From NCBI RefSeq assembly GCF_013409935.1, contig NZ_JACCCO010000001.1, positions 682,001 through 746,000 of the forward strand: a DNA stretch of 64,000 nt, written 5' to 3'. A program made the translations under genes and the position numbers. Each line of letters opens with the position of its first letter. Within the stretch, counting starts at the first letter, position 1. The notes below the pieces were generated by a model. It worked only from the letters and a program-made list of their open reading frames with translations. It was not told the DNA's origin and ran no database searches. The DNA comes from Streptosporangium sandarakinum (lineage in GTDB: Bacteria > Actinomycetota > Actinomycetes > Streptosporangiales > Streptosporangiaceae). This document shows, one piece after another, positions 26,566-35,228 of this stretch.

Positions 26566-27519
26566 TCAGACCCTCACGACGAGCTTGCCGTGGACGTGGC
26601 CGGACCGGCTCAGCTCGAACGCCTCGCCCAGCTCCTCCAGGGCGAACGTGCGCGCCACCGGCACGGTGAGCCTCCCCGCGTCGGCGAGCTCCCCGAGGGT
26701 GGCCAGGTCGGGGCCGCTGGGGCGCACCCACATCCACTGTCCGCCGGCGGCGACGACGGAGTCGTCCGCGATCGAGGCGTGTCGGCCGCCCTCGGCGAGC
26801 ACCGCCAGGGTGTCGTCCAGGACTCCGCCCACGAAGTCCGCGACCACGTCGACGCCCTCCGGGGCGAGGGAGCGGACCCGCTCGGCCAGGCCCTCGCCGT
26901 ACGCCACCGGCTCGGCCCCCAGGGCGCGCAGCCGGTCATGGTTCGCCGGGGAGGTCGTGCCGATCACGCGGGCGCCCAGGGCGACCGCGATCTGCACGCC
27001 CAGCGAGCCGACGCCTCCCGCGGCGTTGTGGATCAGCACGGTGTCGCCCCCGCCGGTGCCGAGCCGGGTCAGCAGCTGGTAGGCGGTGAGACCGGCGAGC
27101 GGCAGCCCGGCGGCCTCCTCCCAGGTCAGCGAGGCGGGCTTGCGGGCGAGCGCGCGCACGGGCACGGTGACCAGCTCGGCGAAGGTGCCGCCGTGGACGT
27201 AGTCCTTGCGGGCGTAGGCGAAGACCTCGTCGCCCACCGCGAACTCGGGGGTGTCGATGCCCACCTGCTCGACGACGCCGGCGACGTCCCATCCGGGGAC
27301 GACGGGGAAGACGGTGTCCATCAGGGCGTCGAGTCCGCCGGACATGAGCTTCCAGTCGACCGGGTTGACCGCGGCGCAGCGCACGCGCACCAGGACCTCG
27401 CCGGGCCCGACCTTGGGACGCGGCAGGCGTGCCGGGGCGAGGACCTCGGTGCCGCCGTAGGCGTCGTACGCCATCGCCCGCATGGTGTTCCCGGCACCCG
27501 CGTCTCCACCGCCGGACAT
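26566..27519 (-). CDS. Zinc-independent NADP-dependent oxidoreductase (quinone reductase-like MDR)
   Basis: The 317-residue medium-chain dehydrogenase/reductase has the GroES-like start MRAMAYDAYGGTEVL, VRCAAVNPVDWKLMSGGLD and VPGWDVAGVV. Its Rossmann part has DTVLIHNAAGGVGSLGVQIA with an A-x-G-G-V-G nucleotide loop. Catalytic and structural zinc cysteines are absent, as in quinone oxidoreductases/enoyl reductases. It should reduce an activated alkene or quinone with NADPH. ATG 27519 follows GGAGGTGA directly. It lies 263 bases downstream of a zinc-type alcohol dehydrogenase on the same strand; the intervening DNA has repeats and may separate the transcripts. Confidence 0.88.
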   Translation of the reverse strand: MSGGGDAGAGNTMRAMAYDAYGGTEVLAPARLPRPKVGPGEVLVRVRCAAVNPVDWKLMSGGLDALMDTVFPVVPGWDVAGVVEQVGIDTPEFAVGDEVFAYARKDYVHGGTFAELVTVPVRALARKPASLTWEEAAGLPLAGLTAYQLLTRLGTGGGDTVLIHNAAGGVGSLGVQIAVALGARVIGTTSPANHDRLRALGAEPVAYGEGLAERVRSLAPEGVDVVADFVGGVLDDTLAVLAEGGRHASIADDSVVAAGGQWMWVRPSGPDLATLGELADAGRLTVPVARTFALEELGEAFELSRSGHVHGKLVVRV

Positions 27520-27711
27520 CGCTCACCTCCCATGAGGAGGCCACCGCCGACGCGGCTCGTCCCGCGGCGCCTCACCGATGAGCGCAGGATACCCAGGCTG
27601 TCGATCTCCAAATGTGAGGCTCCGCACATGGCGGCGCCGCACGGCACCGCCCGGCCTGCGGCGCAGGACCGTACGGCCTGCGGCGCGGCACCGCCCGGCA
27701 CCGTTCGCCCT

Positions 27712-27753
27712 GCCGCACGACACCGTACGGCAGGCCGCACGACACCGTACGGC
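27712..27753. repeat. Two direct 20-base repeats with CCGTACGG-type core
   Basis: GCCGCACGACACCGTACGGC occurs at 27712-27731 and again at 27734-27753. Related fragments (GGCACCGCCCGGC, CTGCGGCGC) repeat between 27643 and 27700. The element lies just downstream of the zinc-type dehydrogenase stop codon. Confidence 0.7.
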
Positions 27754-27782
27754 CGGCCGCCGCGTCCTCCGGCACGCCGCGG

Positions 27783-28847
27783 CTACGGCACGAGGATGAG
27801 GCGGATCGGGTCGCCCGTCTTGTTCTCCAGCCGGGCGACGGCGTCGGCCGCGTCGGCCAGCGGGACGTGGTCGGTGATGGAGGGGGCCAGGTCGAGGCGG
27901 CCGGTGGCGGCCAGCCGTACGAGCTGCTCGACGTGCTCGGGCGAGGAGCCGTAGTGGCCGCGGATCTGGTTCTGGCGGTAGCTGAACCGCGTGCCGTCGG
28001 TGACGGTGAGCGGTTGCGGGGTGAGCCCGGCCAGGACGAGGACCCCGCCGGGGGCCAGAACGGCGGCGGCCTGCTCACGGACCGCCGGGACGCCGGCGAA
28101 GTCGAACGCGGCCTCCAGGCCGCGCCCGCCGGTGGCCTCCTTCACCGCGGCGGCGAAGCCGGGGTCGGCGGGGTCGAGGGCGACGTCGGCGCCGAAGGCG
28201 AGCGCTCGTTCGCGGGCGCCCGGCAGCGGGTCGACGGCGATGACGGGCGCCGCCCCGGCCATCCGGGCGATCCGGACCCCGTGCGCGCCCAGGCCGCCCG
28301 CGCCCCAGACGCCGACGGCCTGGGCCGGGCGGACCTGCCCGGTCTGCACGACGGCGGCGTAGGGGGTGGAGACCGCGTCGGGGATGATGGCGGCCTGGTC
28401 GAACGGCAGCGTGTCGGGGATCGGGACGAGCGTGTCGTCGCGGGCGAGCGCGTACTGGGCCCAGCCCCCGTCGTAGTCCACGCCCCGGGTGAGCGGCAGG
28501 CGGCACGGGCGGCGGCGCAGGCATTCGGCGCACCGGCCGCAGGACTGCCCGGCCTGCAGGGTGACGCGCGCACCGGGGGCCCAGTCCCCGGCGACGTCCG
28601 GGCCGAGACTGTGGACGACCCCGGCGACCTCGTGGCCGAGGGTGACCGCGTCGGAGAGGCGCAGGGGCCTGAGGCTGCCGTCGATCAGGTGGACGTCGGA
28701 CAGGCAGACCCCCGCCGCCCTGACCTCGACCAGCACCTCCCCCGGTCCGGGGACGGGAACGGGGACCTCCTCCACCGCGAACGTCCGGGGGCCGGTGGAC
28801 AGGTGGAGCCGTCCGGCGAGCATGGTGCGCACAGTGGTGAACCTCAT
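27783..28847 (-). CDS. Zinc-type alcohol dehydrogenase
   Basis: This 354-residue MDR enzyme has the catalytic-zinc region GVCLSDVHLIDG and GHEVAGVVHS, and a structural-zinc cysteine cluster CGRCAECLRRRPC (four Cys). The NAD(P)-binding loop is GVWGAGGLGAHGVRIARMAG. The pattern is that of alcohol or sorbitol-type dehydrogenases with broad substrate choice. The start at 28847 lies just after the end of the broken flavin monooxygenase on the same strand, and an internal Met eight codons on is an alternative. Before the monooxygenase decayed, the two probably acted in succession on a ketone or alcohol; that is an inference. Confidence 0.88.
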   Translation of the reverse strand: MRFTTVRTMLAGRLHLSTGPRTFAVEEVPVPVPGPGEVLVEVRAAGVCLSDVHLIDGSLRPLRLSDAVTLGHEVAGVVHSLGPDVAGDWAPGARVTLQAGQSCGRCAECLRRRPCRLPLTRGVDYDGGWAQYALARDDTLVPIPDTLPFDQAAIIPDAVSTPYAAVVQTGQVRPAQAVGVWGAGGLGAHGVRIARMAGAAPVIAVDPLPGARERALAFGADVALDPADPGFAAAVKEATGGRGLEAAFDFAGVPAVREQAAAVLAPGGVLVLAGLTPQPLTVTDGTRFSYRQNQIRGHYGSSPEHVEQLVRLAATGRLDLAPSITDHVPLADAADAVARLENKTGDPIRLILVP

Positions 28848-28908
28848 TTCTCGGTGGTGGGAAGGCGATGGGCGGGACGGGTGGCCCCGGTGAAGCGGAC
28901 GCCGTCGG

Positions 28909-29731
28909 TCACCGGCCCGCCCCGCCCCGCATCAGGCGCACGTCGCGGAGGTAGTTCTGGTACAGCCGCCACGGCGCCGCGGGGCCCTGTCTGGGCAGCA
29001 GCCCGGCGCTTCGCAGCACGTACCCGGACTTCAGTTCGATCAGCGGTGCGAGGCCGTCCCGCTCCCTCAGGTCGGGGGCGACGGGGGGTGACGGCCCGGT
29101 GTTCGTGCGCGTCCATGTGCCTGAGCAGCCGGCACACGTAGTGTGCGACCAGGTCGGCCTTGAGCGTCCAGGAGGCGTTGGTGTAGCCGACGGTGAGGGA
29201 GAAGTTCGGCACGCCCGACAGCATCATGCCCTTGTAGGCGAGGGTCTCCGGCAGTTCGACGTCCCGGCCGTCGACGCTCAGGCGCATGCCTCCGATCGCC
29301 AGGAGGTTGAGCCCGGTCGCGGTCACGACGACGACGGCGGGAAGGTGCCGGCCGGAGCGGAGCGCGACACCGTCGGGGGTGAGGCGCTCGATGTGGTCGG
29401 TGACGACGTCGGCCCGGCCCTCCCGGACGGCGCGGAACAGGTCGCCGTCGGGTACGGCGCACAGCCGCTGGTCCCACGGGTCGTAGGACGGCGCGAAGTG
29501 GGTGTCGACGTCGAAGCCGGCGGGCAGCGCGGCCGCCGCGCCCCGGCGCAGGACGGCCTTCATCAGCTTCGGCCGGCGGCGGCTGAGCCGGTAGACGGCC
29601 ATCGAGAACAGCACGTTCTTCCAGCGCACGATCCGGTAGGCCGTACGGGCCGGCAGGTGGCGGCGGATCCGGTCGGCCAGCCGGTCGCGGGACGGCGTGA
29701 AGCGTCTCCGGCACGCCTGATCCCGCCCTTT
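28909..29731 (-). pseudogene. Flavin-containing monooxygenase, 5'-truncated and frameshifted
   Basis: The remnant covers roughly the C-terminal half of an FAD/NADPH monooxygenase (Baeyer-Villiger/4-hydroxyacetophenone type): VRWKNVLFSMAVYRLSR, GFDVDTHFAPSYDPWDQRL, VVTATGLNLLAIGGM, YKGMMLSGVPNFSLTVGY and WTLKADLVAHYVCRLLRHMD. The FAD-binding GxGxxG half is missing; an in-frame stop at 29732 and IS-like sequence follow. Near the 3' end, at a run of six G (29083-29088), the frame slips. The next frame then restores the family C-terminus (IELKSGYVLRSAGLLPRQG, LYQNYLRDVRLMR) to a stop at 28909. Two independent lesions make it non-functional. Confidence 0.8.
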
Positions 29732-29860
29732 TCAAGATGATCGATCACATCGAGCCTTTTCCAACTTGCGGCGGGAGATCGGCTGTTGGGCCGACAACGA
29801 GGCGAAGCCCCTGGTAGATGGGTTTTCGACCAAGAGAACCGTCTCCACCGGAGGCTTCGC

Positions 29861-30212
29861 ATGCTTGTCTACCCGTCCGGCGTCGACGTGTCCAGCTCCG
29901 CCTTGCGCTTCCTGCCCGCCCGCCTGCGGCAGCACCGCCGTGTGATCGGCTCTTGCCGGCGACGGCTGAGCGCCGGTCGCCAGGCCCTGCCGGCCCTCGC
30001 CCACCTACGCATGGACAAACATATGCCCAGCTCATAGCCGGATTCGGAGTCGGCGCCACGACCGCCTACCGATATGCGACCGAGGCCGTCGAGCTCTTGG
30101 CCGGCCTCGCACCCACGCTGGCCGACGCGACACGGACTGCCGCGGCGAAGGCACTCGTGATCCTCGACGGCACCCTCCTGCCCATCGACCGCATCGCCGC
30201 GGACCGGCCCGG
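29861..30212 (+). pseudogene. IS5-like (HARBI/DDE_Tnp_4) transposase remnant, frameshifted and 3'-truncated
   Basis: From ATG 29861 (GGAGG box upstream) one frame reads MLVYPSGVDVSSSALRFLPA to RQALPALAHLR. After a one-base loss near 30011 the next frame continues GQTYAQLIAGFGVGATTAYR and LVILDGTLLPIDRIAADRP, matching the HTH_Tnp_4 domain and the first catalytic Asp (DGTLLPID) of DDE transposases. Similarity stops at about 30212, so the rest of the catalytic core is gone. It aligns with the second remnant at 31457-32043. It sits at the point where the flavin monooxygenase is cut off. Confidence 0.75.
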
Positions 30213-30280
30213 TCGTGACCATTGGCGCGGACGCCTGTGAACAGCCTTCGCCCCTCGGGGCAGAGGTGCGTCGAACCTGG

Positions 30281-31144
30281 TCACGGGGCCTCGAAATTGG
30301 TCACGGTGAGCGCCTTGTCCCACCGAGCGGCGGCCAGGTCGTCGTGGCGGATCATAAATTTCGTGTAGTACTCCGTGTAGACCCGTCCTTCATTGGCGAG
30401 CGGTATCCATTCGCTCGCCGGTTGGAGCGCGTCCTCGTCCAGCCAGGAAAACCATTCTCCCTTCGCGAGGGTCTTCGCCGTGATGCTGCCGACCGTCGCC
30501 TCGTCATCGGCGTACCCGCCGATGACGAGGTGGGCGCCGGACGACCAGAGGCCGTAGGCCAGAGACCGAAGTTCGTCCAGGTGCGGCAGTTCACGCTCCA
30601 TGTACCGGGCCAACTGCTGCTGGAAGGGTGACATGTCGTCCCACTCGAGATCCTCCCAGAACTCGTGCCAGTCCTCGTCGCCCTCCTCGAGCCAAAGGGG
30701 TAGATCGGCTCTGAGCTCGGCGCAGACGTCGATCCGCTCGCCGACACACGTGGAGCTGGGGGGTTCCGCGACCGCGGTTTCGGTGCCGTCCGGTACATAC
30801 ACGACTCGCGCGTACTGCCCCGGACCGGCCCGCGATTCGCCGAAGTCCATCTCTCGGTGAACGAAGAAGAGCAGCGTCCCGTCCGCCGGCAGGTCGAAGC
30901 CGTCGACCCTCGGCAGCGCCCCGCAATCGACGGAAAGGAGCAACGGCAACGGAATGTCCCCGGCGGACGGCCACTTCATGCCCACCGGCAGCCGGGGCAA
31001 CCCACCGATGTGCCCAACCGGAGAACCGTCGCCGCCCCCGGACAATCCGATCGCCAAACGAAGGTGCCGGCTGAACCTGCTGATCTCGTCGTCCGGGATG
31101 CCCAGCTCAAGCGCTGCCCGACGAAACTCTCCCCGATGATCCAT
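30281..31144 (-). CDS. DUF1963 (YwqG-like) protein
   Basis: The 287-residue cytoplasmic protein has the YwqG/DUF1963 plan: SPVGHIGGLPRLPVGMKWP near residue 40, LLLSVDCGALPRVDGFDLPA and DGTLLFFVH. Acidic loops and the late block SGAHLVIGGYADDEATVG follow. The family is of unknown function; related proteins sit near toxin-immunity or cell-wall genes in other bacteria. It is complete and has a plausible start at ATG 31144. It is the only intact gene between two decayed transposases, so it may be cargo or a bystander of past transposition. Its base composition is somewhat less GC-rich than the window's average. Confidence 0.8.
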   Translation of the reverse strand: MDHRGEFRRAALELGIPDDEISRFSRHLRLAIGLSGGGDGSPVGHIGGLPRLPVGMKWPSAGDIPLPLLLSVDCGALPRVDGFDLPADGTLLFFVHREMDFGESRAGPGQYARVVYVPDGTETAVAEPPSSTCVGERIDVCAELRADLPLWLEEGDEDWHEFWEDLEWDDMSPFQQQLARYMERELPHLDELRSLAYGLWSSGAHLVIGGYADDEATVGSITAKTLAKGEWFSWLDEDALQPASEWIPLANEGRVYTEYYTKFMIRHDDLAAARWDKALTVTNFEAP

Positions 31145-31456
31145 GCCCGAGAAGATAAACCCTTTCCAACTCGGCCATAGAGCTGCTCCTTGCCGTCTCG
31201 AAGACGCTGATGGTCGCCCTGCCCCTGGCTTCCTTCCGGGAGACGCGCTTCATCACGCCCTCGCCGAGCTGCGGTTGAAGCTTGACCAGCGTGCGGCCAA
31301 CCTCTTTCTGCTTGCCGAGGCCGACCATCTTGAGGCTTTTCCAAACTGGTCTTGCAGCTCAGGATGGGTGTGGCGAGCCTGGAGACCGATGAGGGCGAGG
31401 CTCCAGGCAAGACAGCGGTCGACCAGGATTCGACGCCCCGGCCGGGAGTCTCGCCC
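31145..31456. other. IS-end-like region between DUF1963 gene and second transposase remnant
   Basis: No convincing gene is seen. CTTTCCAACT at about 31160 and GAGGCTTTTCCAAACT at about 31326 resemble GAGCCTTTTCCAACT at about 29754, so these may be insertion-sequence ends. A short leftward open frame over 31107-31328 overlaps the DUF1963 start and is not recognisable. Confidence 0.4.
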
Positions 31457-32043
31457 GTGCCGTCTCACCCCTCCGCGATCCCGCTGTCCAGCCGCACCCT
31501 GAACCACCTCGCCGACCTCATCCGGGCGCACCGCAACCAGCATCGATCTCGGTGGCGGCGTCTCGGCCCGGGCCGGCAGGCGCTGCTCGCCCTGGCCCGC
31601 CTGCGCAACGGTGGCACCTCCACCCGGCTCGCCGCCGGATTCGACGCCGGTGCTGCTACCGCCCGGCGGTATGTACAAGAATCGATCGTGCTGCTCGCAG
31701 CGGTCACCGAGGATCCGACCATCGCAATGCCGCGCATCCAACGCCTGGGGTACGCGATCCTGGACGGCACGCTGATCCCGATCGACCGCGTGGCAGACCG
31801 GCGGCCGTACTGCTCCGGCAAGCACAAGCGGCATGGCGTGGACGCGCAGGTCATCGCCGACGCCGCCGGTCGGCTCGTGTGGGCCTCACCGGCGCTGCCG
31901 GGCTCAGCGCACGACCTCACCGCCACCCGAATCCACGGCATCATCGATGGGCTGACCAGCGCAGACGTGATGACCTTCGCCGGCAAGGGCCGCCAAGGCG
32001 CCCGTGGCAGCGTGCGCACGCCGTTCAAGCGGCGCCGCCGAAC
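31457..32043 (+). pseudogene. IS5-like (DDE_Tnp_4) transposase, 3'-truncated
   Basis: About 195 residues of transposase remain: RTLNHLADLIRAHRNQHRSR, a helix-turn-helix in GGTSTRLAAGFDAGAATARR, and LGYAILDGTLIPIDRVADRR with the first catalytic Asp. YCSGKHKRHGVDAQVIADAA and LVWASPALPGSAHDLTATR (second Asp region) follow. The element is cut after GSVRTPFKRRR, before the last catalytic Glu. The same frame continues without a stop into the TetR gene, so a long chimeric frame exists, but the TetR start codon and promoter-like bases lie after the junction. It is related to the remnant at 29861. Confidence 0.82.
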
Positions 32044-32080
32044 CCTTGACACGCTTAAGACGAACGGTCACATTGAAGCC

Positions 32081-32650
32081 ATGCCGCGACCAAGCGTGAA
32101 GAACAAGCTGATCGAGAGCGCCGAGGACGTCTTCCGCCGCCAGGGGTTCAACGGCGCGAGCGTGCAGGACATCACCGGCGCCGCGGGCGTGCCCAAGGGG
32201 TCGTTCTACAACCACTTCGAGAGCAAGCAGGCGCTCGCCGCGGAGATCGTGCGGCGTTACGCCCACGGCACCGACCACTCGATGCTCCGGGGCGGCGGGT
32301 CCTCCCTGGAGCGGCTGCGCGAGCACTTCCTCACCCAGGCCGGGCGGACCCGCGCCACCGGGGTGGAGTTCGGCTGCCTCCTCGGCACCTTCGCCGGCGA
32401 GTGCGCCAGCGCGGGAGACCAGGTCCACGTGGCCGTCCGCGAGGTCCTCGACGCCTGGACCGACGCCGTGGCCGACGTGATCGAGGCGGGCCAGGCGGCC
32501 GGCGAGATCACCGCGACCCGACCGGCCAGGACGCTCGCGGCCTTCCTCATCGACTCCTTCGAGGGCGCCGCACTGCGCGCCAAGACGTACGGTGACCAGT
32601 CGAACCTGATCGAGCAGCTCGACATCGCCCTCGCCGCGCTGCGCGCCTGA
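32081..32650 (+). CDS. TetR/AcrR family regulator
   Basis: The 189-residue repressor has the N-terminal helix-turn-helix AEDVFRRQGFNGASVQDITG and AAGVPKGSFYNHFESKQALA (about residues 10-50) and a TetR_C-type ligand domain (CLLGTFAGECASAGD, FLIDSFEGAALRAKTYG). ATG 32081 is chosen as the normal family start. A TTGACA box at 32046-32051 and an inverted-repeat-like GACGAACGGTC lie between the transposase junction and the start, fitting a self-regulated promoter. It is convergent with an MFS transporter. It faces away from the monooxygenase remnant across the insertion scar and could once have controlled that gene; this is speculative. Confidence 0.87.
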   Translation: MPRPSVKNKLIESAEDVFRRQGFNGASVQDITGAAGVPKGSFYNHFESKQALAAEIVRRYAHGTDHSMLRGGGSSLERLREHFLTQAGRTRATGVEFGCLLGTFAGECASAGDQVHVAVREVLDAWTDAVADVIEAGQAAGEITATRPARTLAAFLIDSFEGAALRAKTYGDQSNLIEQLDIALAALRA

Positions 32651-32710
32651 ACCCCGCGCCTCCCCCGGCGGGGTGTCCTCTCCGGCCGGTCGTACGGGTC
32701 GGGGCCGGGC

Positions 32711-33928
32711 TCAACCGGCGGGTCGCCGGACCGCTCGCGCGCCGACCAGCGCCAGCGCTCCGACGGCGGCCAGCGTCCCGGCGGCGATGACCGGCACGAG
32801 GGACGGGAAGCCGAACCCGCCGGCCACCAGGCCGAACATCGGGGGACCGAGCAGCGATCCGAGGCTTCCGGCCTGGGCGACCACGCCGTTGCCGACGTCG
32901 GCGTGGTCGAGGCGCTCCAGCACGAGCGGCAGGGCGGCGAAGACGAGCGCCCCGAGGAGCCCGTTCTCCAGCGCGATGACCCCCGCGCCGGTCGCCGCGG
33001 CGGCCAGGGGCGTGCCGTCGGAGTAGACGAACCAGGCCGCCGGCACGACCAGCAGCCCGGACGCCGCCAGCGCCCCGAGCGGCGCGCCCCGCCGGAGCAG
33101 GATCCCCGCGGCCAGCCCGCCGGGTACGCCGAGAAGCGAGATCGCCGAGGTCAGGGCGCCCGCGGCGGCGGCCGAGCGTCCGTACTGCTCGACGAGGAGC
33201 GTGGGCAGGAGCACGACCACCGGAACGGTCACCAGCGCGGTCAGGCAGAAGGACGCGGCGAGCACCACCGGCCATGTCAGGGCTCTCGCCCCGGGGACGG
33301 CCCCGGCCGCCGCCCGCCCCCCGGACCCGCGCGGCAGCCGCGCCCGGGCGGCCAGCGCCATCACGAACGTCAGGCCGGCGATCAGTCCGGTCCAGCCGCG
33401 CCAGCCCAGGGCGGAGCCGGCCGCGCCACCGGCCAGCGTGCTCAGCCCGAGACCCACCGGGACGAACGTGGCCCAGATCGACAGGGCCGTGCCGCGGTCC
33501 CGTTCGCGGGCGAGGCGGAGGACCAGCGCCGGGCAGGCGATGGTGACCAGGAGGTATCCGACGCCTTCGACGCCCCGGAGGGCCAGCAGCCAGGCGAACC
33601 CGCCCGCCGCCACGCTCGCCGCGCCCGCCGCCGCGATCAGGACCAGACCCGCGACCAGTGACCGCTCCGCGCCGAAGCGGCGGACCAGGTACCCGGCGGG
33701 CAGGCCGGCCACGGCTCCCACCCCGACGACGGCCGAGATCACCCAGCCCAGTTCCGGCAGCGACAGCCCGAGCCCGGCCGCCACCATCGGCCCGACCGAG
33801 GCGAACTTGCCGAAGCCCATCGCCGCGACGACCCCGCAGAGGTAGACGACGGCGATCGCCGCCCACCGCGTGCGCGGCCGCAGTTCCTCACCCGGCTCCG
33901 ATGTGCCTGACGCCGGCAGGGGGTTCAT
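32711..33928 (-). CDS. MFS transporter (CynX/NimT-like)
   Basis: This is a 405-residue, 12-segment permease. The first loop after TM2 reads AGLPAGYLVRRFGAER, TM1 contains WAAIAVVYLCGVVAAMGFGK, and the central loop is rich in Gly/Ala/Arg. The second half repeats the plan with LGVPGGLAAGILLRRGAP. The general fold suits a drug/anion (CynX/NimT or YbfB-like) exporter. The substrate is not evident. Start ATG at 33928. It is convergent with the TetR gene, whose product might control it although they do not share a promoter. Confidence 0.82.
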   Translation of the reverse strand: MNPLPASGTSEPGEELRPRTRWAAIAVVYLCGVVAAMGFGKFASVGPMVAAGLGLSLPELGWVISAVVGVGAVAGLPAGYLVRRFGAERSLVAGLVLIAAAGAASVAAGGFAWLLALRGVEGVGYLLVTIACPALVLRLARERDRGTALSIWATFVPVGLGLSTLAGGAAGSALGWRGWTGLIAGLTFVMALAARARLPRGSGGRAAAGAVPGARALTWPVVLAASFCLTALVTVPVVVLLPTLLVEQYGRSAAAAGALTSAISLLGVPGGLAAGILLRRGAPLGALAASGLLVVPAAWFVYSDGTPLAAAATGAGVIALENGLLGALVFAALPLVLERLDHADVGNGVVAQAGSLGSLLGPPMFGLVAGGFGFPSLVPVIAAGTLAAVGALALVGARAVRRPAG

Positions 33929-34093
33929 GGGCGCTCCTTCATACGAGGTCGCGACGGCGGGGTCCGGGCACGGCCACCGGCCGCGGGGGCCGCCGCCCGG
34001 CGCCGGACGTCCACGGCCGCCCCGGCCGGGCGCCGCCCGCCCTCTCCGGCGCCGTCCCGGATTCGATCATCGCCGTACGGCCGACGCCGTTCA

Positions 34094-34432
34094 ACCTTCC
34101 TGCGGCGCGTGCTGACGCCCGGCGGCCGGCTGATCGTGTCCGTCAACCACCCCTTCGCCGACTACCTGTCAGGCGGTCCCGGCACCGACTACTTCGCGAC
34201 CCGCCAGACCTTCGACGAATGGACCCTCGGCGGGCACACCGCCCTGCTGGGCTTCTGGAGCCGGCCACTGCACGCGATGACCGACGCCTTCACCGCGGCC
34301 GGCTTCCGGATCTCCGTCATCAGCGAGCCGTTCCCCGCGCAGGGCGCCCACGAACTGTTCCCCGACGTCTTCGCGGACAGGCCCTCGGGGGCCTTCCTGT
34401 GCTTCCTGTTCTTCGTGCTCCAGGCCGACTGA
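34094..34432 (+). pseudogene. C-terminal fragment of a SAM-dependent methyltransferase
   Basis: The fragment reads TFLRRVLTPGGRLIVSVNHP, then YFATRQTFDEWTLGG, LLGFWSRPLHAMTDAFTAAG and a normal end ...FLCFLFFVLQAD. It equals the last third of a class I methyltransferase after motif V. The SAM-binding motifs I-IV are missing; upstream sequence in all frames is unrelated Pro/Arg-rich reading. It may be the relic of a deletion between the MFS gene and the CAZyme locus. A GTG at 34109 could in principle start a 107-residue protein, but it would lack the cofactor site. Confidence 0.65.
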
Positions 34433-34501
34433 CGCCGTAGCAGACCACGTTCACCCGCCGGCGGGTGCTCCCGCCTCACTCCGATACGATGCTCCAATCA
34501 C

Positions 34502-34515
34502 TGTTAGCGCTAACA
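34502..34515. promoter_or_regulatory. LacI-family operator-like palindrome
   Basis: TGTTAGCGCTAACA is a perfect 14-base palindrome with the central CG typical of LacI/GalR operators. A near-identical site lies at 41752-41767 in the second control region of the CAZyme locus. Confidence 0.65.
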
Positions 34516-34698
34516 AGTCACCCGCGAGCCCGGTCCTCCTTCGTTCGGAGCGTGTGGTGGTGATGCCGGGGAGCAAACACGACGCGGGACGGCCCCGTCA
34601 AGGGCCGCCGCCCCTCTCCCCCACCGCCCTCCCGGCCCACCGGGCGGGTCCCGCCCACTCCCACCAGGCGGAACCCGATCACACACGAGGCGCGGCGG

Positions 34699-34714
34699 AT
34701 GAAACTTTCACGGA
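34699..34714. promoter_or_regulatory. Shared GAAACTTTC inverted motif, copy 1
   Basis: The 16-base stretch ATGAAACTTTCACGGA is the exact reverse complement of 41565-41580. Its core GAAA-C-TTTC is an inverted repeat like sugar-responsive LacI-type operators of xylanase genes in streptomycetes. Confidence 0.55.
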
Positions 34715-34836
34715 ATCACCCCGCGACGACCGGATGACCGCCCGCCGGAGGGCGCCCTCCGATGAGGGGGCGGAAGCCCTCGTCATCCGAACGGCCCGTC
34801 ACCGCGGGCCGGGGTGACAGGCCCATCCGTTCCGTC

Positions 34837-34862
34837 GAAGCGCTTCCATCGCGGCCTTGACA
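34837..34862 (+). promoter_or_regulatory. GAAGCGCTTC palindrome beside a TTGACA box
   Basis: A 10-base palindrome (34837-34846), close to CebR/LacI-type operators, lies 10 bases before TTGACA at 34857-34862. The sequence after the box, GGTTTCGTC then GAGGTTTCC, has repeated GGTTTC steps. A clear -10 box is not seen (CACACT at 17 bases). Confidence 0.4.
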
Positions 34863-35228
34863 GGTTTCGTCGAGGTTTCCACACTCAGTCCGAAATGGCC
34901 CTCTTGCCGGAGTCGGTGGTGACCGGCAGGGGGCGCCGGTCGCGACGCCGTCCGCGCCGCACCGGTATGGACCGGGCCGCGAGTCCGCCGGGCCGGGCTT
35001 CCTCGCATTCTCATGAACGCCGATGACGGTGCCGGCCGATCCAGGCCTTCCGCGGTCGGCGTCACCACCGCGCGGCCGTGGCCGCCGCGTCCCCCTGAGG
35101 TGTGGACGAACACGTCCGCACCACTCCGCACCGCGTCGTCCACCGCCTCACCGGGCGGCCGGCGCCTCCCCCTGTGACCGACCCCCATCGACGCACGCCG
35201 GCGTCCGGCCGGCAGAGAGAGCCACACG

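Larger units (their letters stand above)
34433..35228. other. Long regulatory region upstream of the CAZyme locus
   Basis: There are about 800 bases without a recognisable gene. They contain a LacI-type palindrome, a GAAACTTTC inverted motif shared with the other control region of the locus, a GAAGCGCTTC palindrome, and a TTGACA box at 34857-34862. If that box is used, the esterase mRNA would have a leader of roughly 350 bases. Weak leftward coding-like sequence over 34.9-35.2 kb is not recognisable. Confidence 0.5.

Noticed and set aside
31107..31328. 73-codon leftward frame upstream of the DUF1963 gene
   Set aside because: It overlaps the DUF1963 start, has no recognisable relation, and lies among IS ends; at most a remnant.
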